A stretch of DNA of 64,000 bases from Brugia malayi (Eukaryota > Nematoda > Chromadorea > Rhabditida > Onchocercidae), in assembly GCF_000002995.4 (NCBI RefSeq), contig NW_025062477.1:8528649-8592648 (forward strand), written 5' to 3'. Below are positions 1 through 19,436 of this stretch, one piece after another. The position numbers were made by a program, and so were the translations under genes. The notes beneath the pieces are model-generated. The model searched no databases, was not told the origin of the DNA, and saw only the letters and a program-made list of their open reading frames with translations. Position 1 is the stretch's first letter, and the number at the start of each line of letters is the position of its first letter.

Positions 1-195
1 TTGAAAAGAAAGATAGAGAGCAATTCTTTTAGACATATGAATAAATTTTAGAGTTGCTCTGGAATCCTACGTAAAAAGAAATTAGGAGATTCCAATGCTG
101 GCATATTATTGATCTTCATGTTTATCTTATTAAATAACTTTTGAAGCAGATCTCTTTCTTAGAAATAGAATTTTCACCTTTATTATTTTTTATAG

Positions 196-1649
196 GATCG
201 TTCAAACAAAAAACTTAATTCAATGAGTTTTCGAAAAAGGCCGTTCTGCCGGGGCAATCCATGGAGTGAATTAGAAACAGATCTTTTTTATGACATTTTA
301 AGGTAACTCTTTCATTTGATTCTAAAGTAATCTCATCCTATAATCAAATAATTGCATTAATTATATTAACCTCTCATTTTTAGCGAAGCGTCTTTTTATA
401 CAGCTTTATCCTTAATGCTGTTATTTTAGAGCTACAGGTCCAGATTTTGGATTGATGCATGAGTTCTTTCCATCTCGAACGCGAGTAGAATTAAAAGCCA
501 AATATAACCGTGAAGAAAGATTCAATTGGACTCGATTAAATCAGGTATTTATTCTGGCTACGACCCGGATTTATGCGAGGTTGAGTTTCTTTTTCCAAAT
601 GAATAGGCAGTTATTTAAAAAAAGTTTCAGGCTATGGCTGTTCCAACTTTGTTGTCCGACGCTTTATATTCGCATGCAAATGAAATCATCGATAGGATTA
701 AAGAAAAAGAGATCAAGAAGAAGGATTTAAAACTGCTGAAAAAGAATAGCGCGTTTAGTGATACAAGCGAAGTAGTCGCAGTAAACCTTAATTATTCTTA
801 GTCCGTGTATATTTAAAGAGTTTCAAATTTCTTTGGATTTGCAGTTGGCTGAGTTTAGTTTTTCATACTCATTGGATCAGTTATGTTTTACGAATATGTT
901 TATTTTTGTGTAAGATTTGAAAATCTTTTCAAGGTTGATTGGAATGAAGAAGAAGCTGATTTGGAAGCGGAAGCTGAGGAAGCTATTTTGAGGCTGTTAG
1001 AAGATGAGTGAGTTATTCTGTCCTATTTGAGATTTTGATGAATGGAATAGTTCATACTAGTGGAAATTTTGCAGGGAACAACTCAGTGGTTCGTCTGAGA
1101 AAAAGTCACGCAAGCAGAAGATAGTTGCTCAAAAGAAAATGAAGGATGCTTTGCTAGATGAAGTTGCGGAAGAGGCTGTCTTAGTGTTGAGAGGAAAGAA
1201 ATATGAAAGAAGAAAAGATGAACTAAAGAAAATATGTGAAACAGCATTATGTATGTTTTCAGTTCTGAACTATATCGAATTTACTTGAAAATTTTTTATT
1301 GCTATGAGCGTTACAAATAATTGTGACAAAAATCCTTTTTATAACATATTTAGAAAAATTTTCAGGTAAACTTGGCGAAGATTTCCCGAAGTTTGGAATT
1401 TTAATTGATGAAAATGCCGATGGTGTAACGATAGAAACAGGTGCAAGCTCAGAAGGCCCACCAATTGTTAGGATACCTCTGGGAACTATTCCTAGAGTGT
1501 TACCTGTTGATGAGAAGCATCCACAACGAGTGTTTTTTGATTGCTGTGGTAAACAAAACATGGCGGCACGACAGTACGTCATACAGCATCAAATGGGTCC
1601 TGGAGAACCGACGACTGGTTATCTTCATCTTTTTGGAAGTACGCCTTAA
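196..1649 (+). CDS. BDP1: BDP1 (TFIIIB B'' subunit), 3' part of gene, SANT domain
   Basis: BDP1 is the B'' subunit of TFIIIB; with TBP and BRF1 it opens the promoter for RNA polymerase III in the nucleus. Exons read 196-302, 430-544, 631-780, 934-1007, 1075-1250 and 1366-1649, all phase-compatible, ending in TAA (302 codons here). The first exon carries SFRKRPF followed by NPWSELETDLFYDIL, and the second has ATGPDFGLMHEFFPSRTR then ELKAKYNREE. Together these form the SANT/Myb-like domain diagnostic of BDP1, with its W-S-x-x-E-T-D-x-F-Y start and F-P-x-R-T-R-x-E-L-K helix. A charged Lys/Glu-rich helical stretch follows (exons 3-5), then a C-terminal region around IPLGTIPRVLPVDEKHPQRV that I cannot assign. 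Upstream exons lie outside the window, so the N-terminus is missing. Family assignment is strong; the 934-1007 boundaries are the least certain. Confidence 0.9.
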
Positions 1650-3445
1650 CACCAAAAATTTTGTATGATCTTTTTTCTGTGATATTTGTCGAATTATCCT
1701 ATAAAGATCTTTTTATTTCGGTAATGATGAATTGCATCAGAACTGTCGAATATATGATTTCATTCTTCTAATTTCTACATAAATATCTGTTTTCTTTTTT
1801 AACTGTAATGCTTGCTTCGTTGAAGTTTTTTTTTTTAAAAAAACTTTTTTTGACTACGTATAATGTGAATGTGACACTTTGGGATCTTTAGAAATGAAAG
1901 GCGTATGTTACAGCTTTTTCACATTTCACATATATGTGTACATTTCAATGTTTTTAATGCTTGAGCTTTAAGCATTTGTGAATTACAAATAATTTTTTGT
2001 TCCTGCAAGTCGATATTGCAAATATATTATCTTTGCACTTAGTGTCAGTTATACTGTATAAGATTAGGTTTGCAAATATCAATATTGAAATGTTGTCAGC
2101 TTATAATATTTAATTTATACGTCTTCGTCTATCCGTCACCTGAATTTTGGACTTTGGATTGCCGCTTTAAAATTTTCTGTTCCTTTCTTGGAGTAGAATT
2201 ATTTCAGTAATGCTATTAATGAAGTAAAAAGAAAGCACGTCTTATATTCTTTTTGAATCCGAAGTAAATTTTTTTTTTTATCTTGGCGAGATTCGTTACT
2301 TATAGCTCGTTGGAGGAACTCATTTGCTGATAAATTTTAATGAAAATCAAAAATGTGATTCGATGAATACTTTTTTGTTAGCCAGGAAGTATTTTCATTG
2401 GCAGTCTATTTTGTCGTAGCCCATGGATTTCTCTTCGGTCATTTATTGTAATTAATTTGTAATTAAAAGTGATGTTTTTTAAAATACAAATCCGTGTGAT
2501 GTTTCATATTCTGATCTATCAAAAGTTCGGAATTGCCCTTAATACTGCATTTAGGCGCGATCTCTTGTAAATGCGAATGCACCTGTTGGGGGTGGGGTAT
2601 TGCCTCATGTGACAGGTATTCTCCCTTGGACTTTGAAATCTCGAGCACTCCGCAAGGACCACTCTAAACTTCATCCCACATCACTGCCCCGTGCGGGGCG
2701 TTCAAAAATTGCCTACAGCATCCATTTTTCAGGAGCTGCGGCGGGCAATTGGGTGAAAGTTTTCAACCAGCAATAAACGCACCTCGGCTAAGCCTCATTG
2801 GTCACGTTATCGCCACTGCGCAAAGCTGACATCACCATCCAGTGATGGTGGTCATATTGGATAGTAGTCAATGGCAAGTGGAATGGTGGGAAGGAAAGGC
2901 GAGCAGAGAAAGAAGGGGAAATAGCATGGCTTATTGATAGACATTAGAGAGTGGGAGATGAATTTTCCAAAATTTATAACGTAAGATGCATTGCATTATT
3001 GTGGTTTATTTCTTGGTGACAGTTAGAACTAGATGAGTGGGAAAGGGATGCTCATTATTGAGCACTAAGTATAACAGTTTCGAGTAAGTTAATGGCATGG
3101 ATGACATGATGTGACGATGACTCATACGGCATTTAATAAGGTGCAAGGATGAGTCGTAAAGAAAATAGAGTGGTTACGGGAGGTTTTGATTGTGCACCGA
3201 ACGCTTTCATGGGAAATCTTCTTGGATGCATGCCAGGTTGCCATGTCAACTATAGCACAGTTTTGATTTATCCGTTTATCACTGTTGTTCATCTCTCCAC
3301 TCATTTCCGGAACTAACTCCCATAATTTGTTTTTAATTGATTCCCGAGTTAAATTACCACTATGAATTTGTTAGATTTTATGTTAATTTCCAGCACTGTT
3401 TGCAGATCATTTTGGTTACTATAAAAGGACCGCAGTTGGTTCAAC
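1650..3445. other. Intergenic BDP1 / AP-1 gamma, with a GC-rich patch
   Basis: No coding exon recognised. Most of it is AT-rich 3' flank with T-runs. About 2580-2900 is unusually GC-rich for this window and contains small dyads: GCCCCGTGCGGGGC near 2687-2700 and CACCATC/GATGGTG near 2833-2850. Splice-acceptor-like TTTCCAG near 3381-3392 and TTGCAG near 3400 precede the AP-1 gamma start and may be trans-splice sites. Confidence 0.6.
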
Positions 3446-9903
<6,458 letters not shown>

Positions 9904-12900
9904 TATGAAATTATGCCGTTATCTTTGTGTTATATGGTATTTTTTTAGCTACGAATACTACATTTAGGTATATTGGCAATTTGATTAAATTTTATTTCAA
10001 TAATGTCTATAGTTCAAACAAGTGGATGGCTATATATGTAATATTAAATTATTATATGTGATAAGCTATAGTAATATGAATAATGTCGTTAATAACTCTA
10101 TGTGATAAATAATATTAGAATCATTCCCTTCAATATCAATATATCGGAAGATCTGTGCATTTGGGATTTGTATAGTATATCTTTTTAGTTGTTAGTGGAA
10201 ATGTTATTTATTTCTGTTTTCATTATTCCCCATCTGATCAAATTTTATAAGAACTTCATAGGAAAAGATTATATTTTAGAAGTTTCTTATGAAGGGAAGT
10301 AAAGAATTATTTCATACTTGATAGCACTCTATCTATTCTCTTCCTTACTAGACATGATAATTGCTGAAATTGTCTTCTCAAAATATTTTGGATTCTTATA
10401 GGGAGGCTCTTGGTCTCAGTTAATTTGGCTCTTATTTACCTCTGGCAATAAAATCAGGTGATAACATAACTTTTGTTCTGTCTTGGTTTGCTAACTTTTC
10501 AGAGAAGTAATATACTCTTTAATGATCCTATCAATTACATTTATTTACTTTGCTCTTCGTTAGGTATTAAATAAGTCGAAATGATGGGTAGTGCTGAAAT
10601 GTACAAGTTGCTCACTTAATTCAATCTGTTTCGTACAGATGGACTTTCTCAGTCTTGATCTTTCACTTGTTCAATAAAGAATAAGAGCTTACTTGTTTTC
10701 AAAAGTGTAACACTGAAAAAACTTGTAACTATCACAACGTGTGCTGGATAAAATTTCAGGCTAATCTGGGCGCATCGATTGTCCATATTTTCAAAGGACA
10801 GCTTACAAACAATTTCAACGTTTGTGATATGTGTAGGTTTTTTATTTGTTACCACTGTTAGTTTTATTGCCTGAATTTATTCATTTCTTTGAATTTCTAT
10901 GTTCGGGTGTATCAATTTGAAAATATGATTGAGCTTTTAATAGCCATTTTTCCCACTTATTTCAAATGTTTTAAATTGAAATAACTCCGAGTCGAAGTTA
11001 TTATCGTCACTTTTTGATGTGTATTTTGTTCATTCCCTTAGTAGTTTGTGCAGCGTGAACGGAAAGTACTAAAATCAAAGAACAAAAGATTGTTATTCAT
11101 TGTTGGATAGATGTATCTGGAGCTTTAATATTGAGGCATGCATGTCACTTCAAGTTTCATGATTTATGAACAGCGAAGTCTTGCTTCATAGTGTTTCATG
11201 CACTGGTCAGCTTTAGATATTCTCAGTTCCAAGTACTGCTCCTTATGCACATTCTTTGGTTGCTCTGGTTTGATATATTCCTACATGGAGTGCCGTGATG
11301 TAAAATGGTTGAAGAAAGTAATAAGGTGGGAATCGATGAATTCTTTTACAAACTTTCCAAAATTTTCGATTAGCCACAACTAGAAGTGGTTAATAATAAA
11401 CAACGTCAGAGAAAAAAAAAGTGACTTTCTGAAAACATCTAAGGCTGATGTTGTATTCATGTGTTTTTTATCACTTTGATTTTTTATCATTTGTTTTGAT
11501 ATTTTTTGATATCGTGATTATATTTCACTTCCATACCTTGTCTACCGGTGATCAAAATGTTACTATGGTTGAGATTTGATCTATAATTTTAAAACCTAAT
11601 TGGGAAAAACCCATATGAATGAGATTAGTATTAGGTTATCGTTCCAAGGTTTGGTATATTCTCGATAACTTCATGTCTTAATTTCTACGTCATTTCTTTC
11701 CTCATATTCTAGTACTTTCCATTTTCTTATTGGATTTCCTTGGGATGAAATATATGTTTTTGCATTGGCGCTGACAGAACTGTGAACAAGGATTAATAAG
11801 GTCTTATCTATTATGCTTAGTACCACAATACCAGTGAAAGTTCGCATTCTTTTCGTATGTGTTTCTACGTGATTTCACGAATAAAAAGGTCGGGTGTGAC
11901 ATATGAAGTGGTTCTTAGCTTTTAATTTCTATCGAAGAGCTCGGTGTTCAGGTGCTTAATTCTCTGGGTATCTTCTATTTCAGACCCACTTCAATTTGAC
12001 GAATTTCGGGCCGGGTAAAGTTTAGAACAATGTGTTTACTGGCATTTGGGCTACCCTGATACTTTGATTTCCGCACTGATGTTTTACGGTTCTTGTCTAC
12101 TGATGAGGTGCTGCAAATGATCAGAAGCGTCAATGTTTGACTGTTCAGAGTTTTTTTTTTTTTTTTTTTTAATCATGGAAACAATAAACATGGTTTTCTT
12201 GAAGATATGTAGGTGATAATTTGAGATCATTATTTAGAATGAGGATTGTCTAAATGATTAGACAATACAAGAGGCACTGCGAAATATGACCGGTGCGGGT
12301 AGTAATGAAGTGTGGAGTGTGCAGTTGGTGAGTTCAGCCACAAATACGGTTGGTTCGTACGTGGTAATAAAGTTCCAGATGAAATTCAGGTACCCTTTAG
12401 TCGACTGTCAATTCGACATATTTGTCAATCACTGCATTTCATCTCTTGGTTCAAGAGTATTAGCAGAAAGGAAGCGCTTCCTATTAACTTTTTGGAACCT
12501 CTAACATATATTGTGGATAAACTCATAAACTTTTCTATGGTTTGCTTTAAAGTGAGAAAATCTGCATTCTAAAACACTGTTCTTGAAAAAACCGATCTAA
12601 AAATATACTCAGTCTTAGCTCTTCTGAAATTGGTCAATATATCTATTTCAATTTTTTCATTTTCAAGTTCCAGTTTTTCATTTACTTATGTGAAGCACCT
12701 ATTGATATGCTGCGGATTTAATTGGTAAATAGCGTAAATAGCTTAGGAGTTCCTTGTAGAACAATTGGTTCTGAATGAATTGGTCGTGATTTTCGTGATG
12801 CTTCTGCAAATTTGGACTTCATCCTGGTATTACTGAACAGGAAATTGGTATCGTAAAAGCTAATCATGTTAATCCCAGTTGGGAAAACAATTCGCCAAAA

Positions 12901-15690
12901 CAAATGCAGTTTAAAATTCTAATTGCCTTGTTCAGTTTATTAATTAGAAACTTATGAGCTTCTCATGTACTAACATTTTTGAAGTGTTTGAAGGGATTTT
13001 TTACAGTTCATTCTAACGCCATGTCAAAACAAAAAAGGAAAGAATTTGTGGGAAGCGGTCTATCAGAAAGTTTTATGTGTTTGCTCATCAATATCTTCTG
13101 GACGTGAAGAGCTTACTTCGTGGGATTTTTCGTTTTTTCCAGATAAACTCACCTACAGGTTCAGAAACATATAATTTCATTTCTTTGACATAAACTCTTT
13201 ATATATTATGAGTGAATTTTTATTGGGGTAAATGTTTTCATTTCGTATTTACCACTTAAATTCATTTCAATGAAGAAGGCAGTTTTATGTTCAACTCTAG
13301 AGGACTATATCCTCGTTCTTGGATATATTATTCAATTCTGGAGTTTAATTTCATTTTATGCTTTCGACAAGTCTCACCAGTCATACCGAATAATTATGAG
13401 ATAACTCTTTATATATACAAAGACTTATTTCAGGATAGCTCATCGCCAATCACTCTTTTCATAACTGATGCTGAGAATTAGCCTAATGTTGATTGCTACT
13501 GTTACATTTACATTTCGGATGTAAAAAATGGTGCAGTGAAAATGTTTGTAAATCGGATATTTTTGAAGAGAATGATGGGTCGTCGCTAGGTTAATCGTTA
13601 ATTTAAATTTTAAAAATCTTTGAATACAAAGTGAAAAGTGAGCAAACACTACAGTGAAAGGAATGTATCTTAAGCATATAATAAATTACATGCAATCTAC
13701 CTATTCGATTGGTGTATTGACTCGTAATACTTTGCATGCTTCTTGCTGTACCAGATTTGATCCCTGCGGCACTGGTGATGATATTTGGATTCCCTTATTG
13801 ATAAAAGGAAATTTTGAAAAAAAATTAATGAAAAGTTCTAAGAAATCTTTTACTTATTATAATGACAACTGTAAGAACTGTAAGAATGATTGACTTTTGA
13901 CACTATTACTGTTATTTCCTTAGCGGTTGGTTGTTTAATCATTTTTGGCAAAGATACACAAGAAAAAGTTAAATCCTTAATACTTCATTCTTGTTTAGTA
14001 CAAAAGACAGCGATCTTTTCACTTTAATGGATGCTTGTGTTAACTTCTGCTTTTGCAGATGAAAATGCCGTTCAACAACAGCTTGGTATTGCTGTTTCAG
14101 TTGAAACGTTAATCACTGCAAAGACAAAAGTCACTAGTTGTATGGAATATGTTCTAGTTTGTATGGAATATGTCCTATTGTGTAGTTTGGCTGAATTTGT
14201 CATGTGTTATATCTTTTCAGGCGATATACTCGGATTTTTGGTGATCAGGGACATGCTTTACCAACTATATGTGCTTATTCACTAACTAGATAGAGAGAAT
14301 GGGATCCTTAAAGGATAAATTAGGAAACAGTCAGAATCATTATTAATAGAATAGCGCAATGTGAGATGTACAACAATAATAAATGAGTTGAAAATTATTG
14401 CAAATAAATGCAGTGAGTCTGCGATTGGAAATGTTTGCGATTAGAAAATGCTTTTGTAAGTAAAACAGCAGTGCCAAATGGAAAATTGAATGGGTTTCTG
14501 AAATTCAGCTGGGTCAGGTAACTTTCCCATAAGACTTTAAACAGAAAAATTGCAGAGGATTTCATGAAATGCCACGGAAATAGAATATATTGAAACATTA
14601 CAATAATTTGTGCTTCTACAAATGTCTCCCACTTAATTGATTTGTTGCATTAACTGGAATTTAATGAATGTTACAGTGTCTGAGGTAATTCATCTTTCAG
14701 CTATTTCTCATCCTTGTTTCCAGTTACTATGCTCATCTTTAGTGATTTAATTATTAGGAACCAATTCACATATAAATATTTTCGGTTTGGTAATTAATAT
14801 TCATTAGTAATGAACTATTCCTCTACGCAACTCATCCACAGGATTTTATCATACTATGCTTGTTGTAAACCAATCCGATACAAAAACTATTATCATTGCA
14901 TTACGCAATTCCGCCGGATAGCAAATCTGTCACCACTTCTTTCATTCGGTTAGTATGACTACTGGGATTTCTTTCACGGTACCAATTGCTAAGGACCTAT
15001 TATTCAACTTCTAAGATTGATTCGACCATAGCATTACTTGAGATTGCCCTATAACATCTACTGACATTAAATCCTTTGTTAACCAGTAAACTTCAGACTA
15101 CTTGTCTGTAATATAATTGTCTGTAATATAACACAAAGTAAGAGTTTTTTGAACCTTTAGCGGTGATCCAAAAGCATGGTTGTTGCAAATTTCGAATATT
15201 ACGAAACACAAATTAAAATAATTTCATGTAAGAATCAATGGTATGAATTGTATCTAAATATTGTCAAGATAAACAATATTATGAATCATTTAATCAATTT
15301 CTCATCCCTTGTTCAGCCATTTGCTCATGCGTTTTTTTTTGCTTATGTTGATCAAACTAATTTCCCATCTTTTTTTTTGTTCATTACCATCCTTAATGGC
15401 TAGAAAGTGAATTATTTAATGTCCTGCATAAAAAGAGGATCTCCAATAGTGTTAGAAATATTGCTTTTAATATACTAACATGTCATCAATGACTTTAATA
15501 TACCAAAAAAAAAGAGAGAAGTGATAATACTATAACAATAAGCTAAGGAGAAACTTCAGCCTTGGTCACAATAAAACTACCCAAATTAATGGTCTTCAGC
15601 AAACCACAAATTCAAAGAAAATTATTAACGATAATAAGAATAAAGGATCATTTGCATTCCGTAACAAAGATCATTGGGATCATAAGTTCA
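9904..15690. other. Gene-poor region after AP-1 gamma
   Basis: No gene can be supported. The first part is AP-1 gamma 3' flank with several AATAAA-like signals. It contains a T-homopolymer near 12152-12170 and a coding-like patch at 12286-12572, described separately under findings. A short duplicated TTGTCTGTAATATAA lies near 15105-15132. Short open frames elsewhere look random. The last kilobase may include the decayed 5' end of the retrotransposon that follows, but I could not recognise gag or an LTR. Confidence 0.5.
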
Positions 15691-18361
15691 ACAGCAAATG
15701 GAATGTTTGAGAAAAAATAACGCATACTTCAATTGTCTTCAAAAGAACATGCAACAAATAATTATAACAGAAAGAAGCTATTACATTTTAATTGCAAAAG
15801 TTGCACAAAACTGCACTGTGTTGCGTGAAATACGATGTACAAATCTACTGGATCAAAAAAAAAGAAAACTGACCTATTATAATTAATTCAATAACTTAAT
15901 TAGCAGATCAAAAAGATGAGTTTTACTTTTCTATAAAGAGACCAAAATAGTTAACTCAAAGTAACAGAAATTCAAGAATTTCTAACTTTATTTGATACTG
16001 GCTCATAATTATCCTTTATATCGAAGAAATTAGCAAATGAATTAAAGTTCGAAGAAATCAAAAGAGAAATTTAAAAAATTTCCTCTTTTGGTAACAAAAT
16101 TCCGAAGTCTGTCGGATTGCCAAACTAGAAATCAGAGTAAGAACCTTGAAAACAAGAATCACAATTCTTAAAGCTTTTGTGTTACATTATTTAACAGATA
16201 AACTATAAACAGTTAGATCGAATTATGTAATTTGTCACTTAAAATATTCCGAGAACAGTCTATGAGAAAGGAGAATATTGAAAATAGCCCGATATATTTA
16301 CTTAACCTGTCTGACTTCATTCAGCCAAATGAAATTCATAACACCGTATCAGAATTCTGCTTGATTCTCACAAAAATTGGTCTTATGATAGGTAGAAGTG
16401 AACGGATAATTTTTTTTTTTTTTTTGGTAGTTTTAGCAAAAAACTGATCCATACCAAACTAGATATAGCTCCTAAAAAAGTTAAATCGATAAAAATGGCT
16501 GATATTATTTTTTAAATAGGGATCGATTCTACAAATTAGAATTCATAAGCAGATAGGAACAATCTAATTCATGATCTTAAACAGACACTAGAACGATTTA
16601 AATATCAAATCTATTCGCCATGGGAACAAAAATCAAGTTGAGAACTATTGTGGTCTATGCTTTGCTCATTTAAAATCGTTAATGAAACTACTTTAGGAAG
16701 AAAAATACCTAACTACTTCAACACTATATAATTAAGTTGTAATAAATTACAATCCAATACAACTGAAAAGATATACTGAAATGGACGAAGTTGGTACCAT
16801 TCACTATTTACCTCACTATGAAGTAACAACTTTTGTGAAAAGCCACAGCAAAATTAAGAATCGTTTAAGACTCTTCAGTTCACCTTGCATCGTGGAAAAT
16901 TTTAAAAATTTTGTTATTTTTAAGTGAGGATTACTGATATCGGGGGGGATTCGTTGGATGTTAATATCTGGGAGTAGATGTTAATAATAAGAATTCCTTT
17001 ATCAATAGAAGCAACAATACAATAAATTTGGTAGAGAAGAACTGAAGTACAATAGCGAAAATCCTTTTTTGTGGTCGAACTGCCCCTTAGTTCAACTCTC
17101 CTGGTTCTTGGTAAAAACACTGAACATGAGTGACCTTCTTATATAGATAGCAAGGATATATATATACAAAATACATGACTTATAATAAGTTAACCTGCCG
17201 AAAGAGTAATCGATCTAACAAAGAGCCGTTGACCTGGTTTACAAGTAAATCTAACAAGCCGCAAAGTACATCAGTTAAGCAAAAGTTATTAACCTCGTAG
17301 ATTCAAGCATAATTTACATTTAACAGCGATAAAATAATGAGGTCAACTAAATTAGTTGATATCATGTAAACAATGTTGTATGAAAGGTTTACAGCCTAAA
17401 CATAAGATTGGGAACGAAGTTTAAGGTATAAACATTATTTTGCAAATTCATAGAATATATTTCTTATTCATATTTCCTTGTTCCGTATAATATTTTAGAG
17501 TTCCAAGATATTAAAATCTGCGACACCTTGAATTATCAACGATATACTATGTCGCAGGACCGATTATTCTCCCAGGATGACGAAAATCTTGATAACGATA
17601 TTTTTTTAAAAAAAGGATTTGAAAAGGCACTTTTGCAGCTGAAACCGCCTCCGCCAGAATGAAACTATACTCAAGTTTTTTGGTTAACGAATATTTAAGG
17701 ACAATTAACCGAAAACAATATAGTATGTTAATGTTCTCAAAGAGTTTCATTTAAAATGATATCATCTTAACCGTCATCCAGAAATTTATGAAAGCGAAAT
17801 TGCCTTAGATCAATTATCAACTAAAGGAACTGAAGAAGCACTCAACATAATTATAAATAAATCTACTTTTAAAAAAGCTTAATAAACGCAAGAGAATTTC
17901 TTTCAAATGAGAAAGAAATCATTACAAGTATCGAGAAGAGGTAAATCAATTTAAGAAAATCCTTGGTGTTAACTAGAGTCCCAAAAGTTTTTCCCAAAAT
18001 GTTTCATCTAAAAACCATAGAATGAAAGAGGTCTAACAAAAAGAACAATCTACCACTTATAATGTCTCAATATAATACATTCAGATTCTTCATTTCAATT
18101 ATGATACAATTCAAATTATTTCTTCAAAATTTGTGAAAAAATTCTTGAAATCCGTCCATAAGCAAAGAAGGTAAAGATACATAGGAATCTTAAACAAGTG
18201 AACGGACCAGCAAGCGTAAAGGAATTACTGCGATTTGCAATATACTTCGAAACAAATGCAACACCATGTCTTCACAGATGTATCAAGTGTTTTGTATTAG
18301 CTTATTTGAAGTCATATATACAAGTTTGTAAAATGATTTGGTGTTGTCTATGGGCGAAATC

Positions 18362-18386
18362 ATATATATATATATATATATATATA
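18362..18386. repeat. (TA)n microsatellite
   Basis: Uninterrupted alternating TA run of about 24 bases, located at the left junction of the segment that splits the Pao relic. Confidence 0.9.
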
Positions 18387-19436
18387 CAGATTTCTAAAAT
18401 GAAAAAAAAAAAGTTTCATGCAGAAATGAGTTGCACTAGTTTTGTTATGCACTGAAAATGATTGGAATCATTCAGTCAGTGTTTCCAGTCATTTCGAGCT
18501 ACAAAAGTAGTGGGGATCTTGTGTCAATCTAATCGTTTCCCATATTGTTATTTTTATTATTTAGTTCAACTTGCTTGCTCACTTTGAGAATTGATAAAAA
18601 ATGTCTGTGACATCAATGAGGACAGTAGGTGGACAAAACTTTGTCTACTATCACCGTGCGATAATAAAAGAAAGCATTGATGAATATAAAAACAGAGTAC
18701 AGACAGTAAGATTACTATGAAAATAGATGATTCTGTTATAATGAGCATAGAGAAAAATAGAATGGTTCTCGCTATTCATTTCAAAATGCAAGGCTTCAAA
18801 TGCAAAATGTAAAGCATTAATTTTACAATGTTTATAAAGATAAAAAATCAGTTTTTTTTATGATAATTAATAAACTTAAAAAAATCTAACATTTTGCCTT
18901 ATTGCTTTTCATTACGATCATAATTTTTCTGTTTTGATAATTAAGAGGTGCAGATAAAAGCTATAAAATATTAAAGAAGTGGCATGATTTATGCATTTTT
19001 AACATGTTTTTAAAGGTGAAATGAGTTCTTCCTGGTTTGAAGATTTCTTTTTTTTGTGTGGCATTAAAGCCGTATGCATGTACATGAACATTCCTCGCTA
19101 AATTAATTTATGATTTAAATTTTTCTTTTAGATACGAAGTAATGACATGGGGAATAGATTGATAACTTCCAACTCAGCATTTCAAAGTAATATTGATTAT
19201 TTTTTACTATACAACTTTATTAAATTTTGAAAATCATGTTTTTATAAAACTCACTGCTTTATTCATAAAAATTGTTTTATAGATGAAATGTTATTAGAAC
19301 AGAAAGCTCATTTTATTTTTTTATTAACGGACAGAAAACTTCGTTTCTCTTTATTACATGAAATGAAGCAGGTTTGCAGATGTTTTGATTTTGTAATTGA
19401 TTTATAAATGGTTTGTAAGAACTAAAACATCTTCGA
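18363..19436. other. Segment inserted in the Pao RNase H region
   Basis: The Pao relic stops at an AKS-encoding stretch (18347-18362) and resumes at a second AKS-encoding stretch (19437-19452). The roughly 1.07 kb between has no Pao similarity. It starts with a (TA)n run at 18362-18386 and holds two phase-compatible exon-like segments (19132-19186 and 19283-19371) with TTTTAG/TTATAG acceptors and GT donors. No transposase, terminal repeats or known domain were recognised, so its nature is open. Confidence 0.5.

Noticed and set aside
1259..1582. 107-codon minus-strand open frame
   Set aside because: Antisense shadow of the last BDP1 exon.
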